A DNA stretch of 64,000 bases from Comamonadaceae bacterium (GTDB taxonomy: Bacteria > Pseudomonadota > Gammaproteobacteria > Burkholderiales > Burkholderiaceae_C): assembly GCA_947476285.1 (NCBI GenBank), contig CANJPU010000005.1:1-64000 (forward strand), in the 5' to 3' direction. Numbering within the stretch: the first letter of the stretch is position 1; every line of letters starts with the position of its first letter. Positions 59,613 to 64,000 of this stretch are shown here, piece after piece. Made by a program: the position numbers and the translations under genes. Below the pieces are notes generated by a model, which worked only from the letters and a program-made list of their open reading frames with translations, did not search any database and was not told the DNA's origin.

Positions 59613-60614
59613 GTGGGAAATTCCAGATTCGTGACCGGCACCGCCCGATGGGTGGGCGCCATGTTGACGGTAAGTGCGATCAGCATGATGGTTAGCAGTG
59701 CCCAGGCGCAGTCGTCTGCCTACCCAAACAAAGCAGTCAAGGTGATCGTGCCCTTCGCCCCGGGTGGCAATACCGACGCCGTGGCGCGTTTGCTTTCGGC
59801 CAAGCTGGCCGAGCAGTTGGGCCAGCCTGTGGTCGTGGAAAACAAGCCAGGCGCGAACAGCATCATCGGCGCCGATTTTGTTTCCAAGTCGCCCCCGGAC
59901 GGGTACACGCTGCTCATCGTCACCCCTTCGCAGGCGATCAACCCGCTGGTTGTGCTCAAGCTGCCCTACGATTCGCTGCGTGACTTCACGCCGATCTCTC
60001 TGATCAGCCGCACACCGTTCGTTGTGGCGGTCAGCAACGAGATTCCCGCTGCCAACCTCCGTGAATTGATCTCCTACGCCAAGGCCAATCCGGAGAAGCT
60101 CAGTTATGCCACCTCGGGCCCAGGGACCGGCGCACACCTCACCACCGAACTTTTCAAGATGACGGCGGGTATTCAAATGCTGCACGTGCCGTACAAGGGC
60201 ACGGGGCCGGCACTGCCCGATCTGGTGTCGGGCCGGACCTCGCTGATCTTTGACGTCGAACAGGTGTTGATGCCGCAGATCAAGGGCGGCAAGCTGCGCG
60301 GTTTTGCCATCACCAGCGCCACCCGCAGTCCGACGGCGCCGGACGTGCCCACCATGCAGGAGGCTGGTCTGCCGGGCTTCGCGACGGCAAGCTGGCTTGG
60401 CATGCTCGGCCCGCGTGACATGCCGGCTGCGCTGGCCACACGGATCTCCAACGAGGTCAAGCGGGCGCTCAACTCGCCCGAATTGCGTGAGAGGATGATC
60501 GGTTATGGCGCTGAAGTGGTGGCTAGCACACCCGATGAATTTGACGCTTTCATCCGCTCGGAAATGAGCAAGTGGGGCAACGTCGCCAAACACATCAATC
60601 TGAAGCCCGAGTAA
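59613..60614 (+). CDS. Bug/TctC family solute receptor
   Basis: This periplasmic receptor of about 333 residues is called from GTG 59613 because AAGGAGAGCTCA precedes it; the track start at 59574 lies upstream of this site. Signal peptide ends SSAQAQ, then SSAYPNKAVKVIVPFAPGGNTD, VENKPGANSIIG, VPYKGTGPALPD and VPTMQEAGLPG. It has its own promoter-operator and converges on the hydantoinase genes. Confidence 0.92.
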   Translation: MGNSRFVTGTARWVGAMLTVSAISMMVSSAQAQSSAYPNKAVKVIVPFAPGGNTDAVARLLSAKLAEQLGQPVVVENKPGANSIIGADFVSKSPPDGYTLLIVTPSQAINPLVVLKLPYDSLRDFTPISLISRTPFVVAVSNEIPAANLRELISYAKANPEKLSYATSGPGTGAHLTTELFKMTAGIQMLHVPYKGTGPALPDLVSGRTSLIFDVEQVLMPQIKGGKLRGFAITSATRSPTAPDVPTMQEAGLPGFATASWLGMLGPRDMPAALATRISNEVKRALNSPELRERMIGYGAEVVASTPDEFDAFIRSEMSKWGNVAKHINLKPE

Positions 60615-60633
60615 AAAAACAGATCAATGCCGC

Positions 60634-60652
60634 AGCCGGCGTCCGGTTTTCT
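60634..60652 (+). terminator. Weak possible terminator after the Bug gene
   Basis: AGCCGG-CGT-CCGGTT forms a 6-bp stem (one G-U pair) followed by TTCT in the 70-base gap between convergent genes. The stem is short and the U-run poor, so this is a suggestion only. Confidence 0.25.
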
Positions 60653-60684
60653 ATGGGGGCGCTCGGCGCGACATTCTGCCCGCG

Positions 60685-62712
60685 TCACAAGCCCTGGCTG
60701 GCCACCTGCGCGCGTACGGCTTCGGTCAGCCCCATCGAAGCCATCAATTCGGGCTGCATTCCCATGACCATATCGACCGTCACCGTGGCGCCAGCCTCGG
60801 CTCTGGCGCGGATACGCTCATACATCCGGCCCTTGGCGTAATAACGCATACCCGAGGGTAGCGAGTAGAGCAGTTCAGCCAGCGCGTCTGCCACGGCAGG
60901 CGTGAACAGGGCCTCGTGCGCGGCCCGACCCGGACCAGGATCGAACTGACGGAAGATCGGGGTGGGGCGGCTCTCGCGCAGCTGGCTCGTTGCCGTGACA
61001 TTGACCGTGGGCCCGTCGGGTTCATGATCGATGACCACCCCGTATTGCGAGCGCGCGACGGCGATGCTGAGCACTTCATTACGCACGTCGCGCAGCACGG
61101 CTGCCGGGTCGCGCGTGAACGGGTCGCCATACCCACCGCCACCTGGTGTACGCATGCGCAGGACATCGCCCGCATCAAGGGTCAGTGAATTGATCTTGCC
61201 CAGGCGCTTTTCACCGGGCGTGTCTGGATTGAGCCAGCAGTCGGCACTGGTGCCCGCGCCGCCGCCGGCCAGACCGAAGGGCTGGAAACGAAAGCGCTCC
61301 ATGCCACGCGCGGTGAGAATGGTGTCGGGATGAAAGACCTGAAAGTCGAGCTGGAAAGCCAGCCCGCCGCGGAACTGTCCCGGCCCGGCCGAATCGGGTA
61401 CAACGCTGTAATCACGGATGACGATAGGTACTTCGTTTTCGATGGCTTCGACTGGCGTGTTGGCCAGCGCCCCCTGCGAAAAATCGCAGCCGTCAATGCC
61501 ATCGCCCTGCTTGCGCCCGCCCGAGCCGCCCACCATGGGTTGCACGACCGTGACCTGGCGCCGGCCGCGCACGAGGTCCATGATGGAGATGGCAAGGATG
61601 GTGGCCTGACCTGCGCCGAGCGCCGGCACCTGGCCCGGCAGGGCCTGCGCCAGCACGGCCTGTACCGTGCCGTAGAGCGTCTGGGTCAGTGCAAATCGCA
61701 CGCCGCAGGAGGCCGGGAAACTGGCGTTGACGACCGAGCCCGTCGGCGCGGTAAAGCGGATCGGGCGCATCAGACCCGCGTTGACCGGCAAGGTCGGGTC
61801 GACCGAGCGGAAGTAGCCAAAAATCGCCAGGCACAGATAGGGATGGCGGCCATTGCTGGCGAGGTTGAAGGCGGCACCGACCTGCGGGTCGGTACCGCTG
61901 TAGTCCAGGTGCAGGCTGCCGCCGGGTTCCTTGGTGGCCTTGACCTTGATGCGCACGGGCATGTCGGAAATGACATCGTCTTCCAGATAGTCGATGAAGC
62001 TGTATTCGCCATCCGGGATGAGCTCGATCAACGCGCGCGCGCGCGCTTCGGCGTAATCGATCAGCGCGCCGCGCGCCGCTTGCACGGTTTCGAGGCCCCA
62101 CTTGGCCACGGCCTGCTTGACGCGCTGTTCCCCGGTGCCCAGGGCCGCGAGCAGTGCGCTCAGGTCGCCCCAGTTTTTTTCAGGGATGCGCACGTTCAGC
62201 AGCACGAATTTCTGGATGTCGGTTTGCAGTTCACCCCGGCGGTAGAGTTTGACCGGCGGAATGCGCAGGCCTTCCTGATAGAGCTCGTAGGCGCTCGGCA
62301 GCACGCTGCCGGCGATGATGCCGCCCATGTCCGAGGCGTGCAAAAAACCCCAGGCAAAAGCCACCAACGTGCCGTCGATGAAAATCGGCTTGAGCATCTG
62401 GTAGTCGGGCAGGTGCGAGGCCACACCGTGGGTCAGATAGGGGCAGTTGGCGATGGCGACATCACCTTCTTCCCAGGGTGCCAGCTGGTTGATGAAGTGT
62501 GAATACTCCAGGCCGACAAAGCCCTGTGTGCCAATGGCGACCGAGTAGGCAAACTGTTCACCCTCGGGGGTCAGCAGGGCGGTGACGAAGTCGTTGGATT
62601 CCTTGATGAAGGTGGTGTGCGCGGTGCGCTGCAGGACAAAACCCATGGCCTCGGCCGCGGCGCGAAAGTAGTGGCTGAGGATGCCCAGCGTCATCTTGTC
62701 GACGGTTTTCAT
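60685..62712 (-). CDS. Hydantoinase B / oxoprolinase family protein
   Basis: This 675-residue HyuB-type subunit starts at ATG 62712 (MKTVDKMTLGILSHYFRAAA), overlapping the HyuA stop (ATGA); the track start at 62778 is inside HyuA. Motifs include RTAHTTFIKESNDFVTALLT, the LHASDMGGIIAGSVLP region and GGGAGTSADCWLNPDTPGEK with PGGGGYGDPFTRD, all typical. With HyuA it forms an ATP-dependent hydantoinase, oxoprolinase or acetone-carboxylase-like enzyme; which one cannot be decided from these two genes. Confidence 0.92.
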   Translation of the reverse strand: MKTVDKMTLGILSHYFRAAAEAMGFVLQRTAHTTFIKESNDFVTALLTPEGEQFAYSVAIGTQGFVGLEYSHFINQLAPWEEGDVAIANCPYLTHGVASHLPDYQMLKPIFIDGTLVAFAWGFLHASDMGGIIAGSVLPSAYELYQEGLRIPPVKLYRRGELQTDIQKFVLLNVRIPEKNWGDLSALLAALGTGEQRVKQAVAKWGLETVQAARGALIDYAEARARALIELIPDGEYSFIDYLEDDVISDMPVRIKVKATKEPGGSLHLDYSGTDPQVGAAFNLASNGRHPYLCLAIFGYFRSVDPTLPVNAGLMRPIRFTAPTGSVVNASFPASCGVRFALTQTLYGTVQAVLAQALPGQVPALGAGQATILAISIMDLVRGRRQVTVVQPMVGGSGGRKQGDGIDGCDFSQGALANTPVEAIENEVPIVIRDYSVVPDSAGPGQFRGGLAFQLDFQVFHPDTILTARGMERFRFQPFGLAGGGAGTSADCWLNPDTPGEKRLGKINSLTLDAGDVLRMRTPGGGGYGDPFTRDPAAVLRDVRNEVLSIAVARSQYGVVIDHEPDGPTVNVTATSQLRESRPTPIFRQFDPGPGRAAHEALFTPAVADALAELLYSLPSGMRYYAKGRMYERIRARAEAGATVTVDMVMGMQPELMASMGLTEAVRAQVASQGL

Positions 62713-64000
62713 TGGGTAACTCCTGCTGCCGTGTTCTCCAGAATCAGGCTGCCACTGCCATGTACCGTCCCGCTCCATCCCGGCGGCAGATAGACGGTAG
62801 TATCGTCCTGGTCGACCAGCGCCGGCCCGTTCATCACATGGCCGCCGGCGAGCGCAGCGCGAAGGTAGACCGGAATGTCTTTCGGCCCGCTGCTGCTGGC
62901 GAGCACCCGGCGGGTGCTCGCGACGGGCGCGGGTGTGCCCGCCGGCACGCTAGCCGGGGAGGGCAGTGGTGGTTTGGTGGTGCTGCCCACAATGCGCAGG
63001 CGCAGGTCGACCAGTTCTACTGGCGAGCCAAGCTGGGTATGTGAATACACGCGTTGATGGGTCGCATGAAAAGCATCCGCAACGGCCTGCCAGTCACCCC
63101 GTTCGATCCATTCAATGTCGAGAGGCACATCCACTTCGAAGGACTGGCCGACATACCGCATGTCCGCCGAGAGCACGAGGCGGGGATCCTGCACGGACGG
63201 GGCTTCGGTGCGCAGATATTCGCGCGCTTGGGCCTCGAGCTGGCGATAGGCGGTGGTCACAACCGACAGATCTTTGTCCATGTGCAAAAACACGCTGCGC
63301 ACGAAGTCGCTGGCCACATCCGCCGACAATGCGCCGAGTGCGCATAAGGTGCCCGGTGCCTGCGGGATCAGCACCCGCGTGATGCCGCTCTCCTCGGCCA
63401 GCCGGCAGGCGAGCAGGGCGCCAGCGCCGCCAAAACCGACCAGCGTGAATTCGCGCGGATCGATGCCGCGTTTGGCCGCCAGATTCGACAGTTCGGCGAA
63501 CATGCCGGCGATCGTGATGTCGATGATGCCGCGCGCCACGGCATCGGTATCTGCTTCAAGTGCCAGCGCCAGGGTCGCAAGGGCCTGCTGCGCCAGCGCC
63601 GGATGCAAGGCGATACGACCGCCGGCGAAGGTCTCGGGGTTGAGAAATCCGCAATGCAGGAAGGCATCGGTCACGGCAGGTTTGGTCTGGCCCTTGCCGT
63701 AACAGGCCGGACCCGGATCGGCGCCGGCGCTCTGTGGCCCGACGCGCAGCACACCGGCGCTGTCAAGCCAGGCGATCGAGCCGCCGCCCGCACCGATGCA
63801 CGACACGCCGACCACCGGCATCATGATCGGAAAATCAGCCACGTGTTCGGTCAGGCTGGTGCGCGGTGCGCCTTCTTCGACGATGGCCACATCGGCGCTG
63901 GTGCCGCCGACATCGAGGGTAATGAAATTGCGCACGCCTGCCTGCTCGGCCACGCGCATGGCGCCGATCACCCCCGAGGCGGGCCCCGACAGCAGGGTTT
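62709..64000 (-). CDS. Hydantoinase A / oxoprolinase family protein (5' end outside window)
   Basis: Reading frame continues to the window edge; the track's Met at 63971 is internal, since TLLSGPASGVIGAMRVAEQA is a mid-protein ATPase motif. Next come ITLDVGGTSADVAIV and CIGAGGGSIAWLDSAG, then the C-terminal part. About 430 residues are seen of a subunit normally near 680. The ASKHA-type ATPase domain phosphorylates the substrate for the HyuB partner, to which it is coupled by ATGA. Confidence 0.92.
   Translation of the reverse strand, partial: TLLSGPASGVIGAMRVAEQAGVRNFITLDVGGTSADVAIVEEGAPRTSLTEHVADFPIMMPVVGVSCIGAGGGSIAWLDSAGVLRVGPQSAGADPGPACYGKGQTKPAVTDAFLHCGFLNPETFAGGRIALHPALAQQALATLALALEADTDAVARGIIDITIAGMFAELSNLAAKRGIDPREFTLVGFGGAGALLACRLAEESGITRVLIPQAPGTLCALGALSADVASDFVRSVFLHMDKDLSVVTTAYRQLEAQAREYLRTEAPSVQDPRLVLSADMRYVGQSFEVDVPLDIEWIERGDWQAVADAFHATHQRVYSHTQLGSPVELVDLRLRIVGSTTKPPLPSPASVPAGTPAPVASTRRVLASSSGPKDIPVYLRAALAGGHVMNGPALVDQDDTTVYLPPGWSGTVHGSGSLILENTAAGVTQ

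Noticed and set aside
1-64000. tRNA, rRNA or CRISPR arrays
   Set aside because: I looked for tRNA-like ends, rRNA segments and regularly spaced repeats and saw none that could be supported by eye.

Overview
The window is high-GC and carries Burkholderiales (Betaproteobacteria) hallmarks: many Bug/TctC-type solute receptors, the dusB-fis-purH block, a hemL-thiD-rubredoxin-pilGHIJL block, and a yqgE-ruvX-pyrR-pyrB-pyrC' operon. A Comamonadaceae- or Alcaligenaceae-like organism fits best; this is inferred from gene content, not from a marker-gene comparison.

Layout. (1) 1-7583 is accessory. It holds the tail of an IS3-type transposase, a Bug receptor, a UGSC-family protein read through an in-frame UGA, a LysR regulator, and a divergent Bug / CapA-like metallophosphatase / CoA-transferase operon. 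(2) 7593-31841 is mostly housekeeping: a YqaA-type membrane protein, dusB-fis, purH, hemL, thiD, rubredoxin, the Pil-Chp chemosensory system (pilG, H, I, J, L), photolyase, the pyrimidine operon with an inactive dihydroorotase, plsC, and an iron-type ABC transporter (ATPase plus permease). (3) 31853-42709 is a catabolic block: NDP-forming acyl-CoA synthetase, TetR regulator, ferredoxin, three-subunit 2-oxoacid:ferredoxin oxidoreductase, two unequal acyl-CoA dehydrogenases, a Bug receptor and a CoA-transferase. Two copies of CTAATG-N6-CATTA, one before each half, look like the TetR operator. (4) 42732-44915 is a FUSC-type efflux protein. (5) 44967-64000 is accessory and Bug-rich: five more receptors with two short-chain dehydrogenases, an alpha/beta hydrolase, an aconitase-type dehydratase (two subunits), LysR, tandem amidohydrolases, an aldo/keto reductase, a decayed IS3-family element and a hydantoinase/oxoprolinase pair cut by the window end.

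How the parts fit. The accessory halves look like a collection of small acid- or ester-uptake and breakdown modules. Each has a periplasmic receptor plus a few CoA- or carbonyl-chemistry enzymes, and none has its own TctA/TctB membrane subunits. Substrates cannot be read from the sequence.

The strongest unusual signal is at 1264-3006. Two ORFs in the same frame are separated only by a UGA that falls exactly in a UGSC motif, followed by a SECIS-like hairpin at the expected distance. This is a predicted selenoprotein that standard gene calling splits in two. Other notable points are the shared TetR operator, an aconitase N-terminal relic fused in frame upstream of a Bug gene, a recombination scar that repeats the leader of an SDR gene, and an SDR lacking its YxxxK pair. 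No tRNA, rRNA or CRISPR array was seen.
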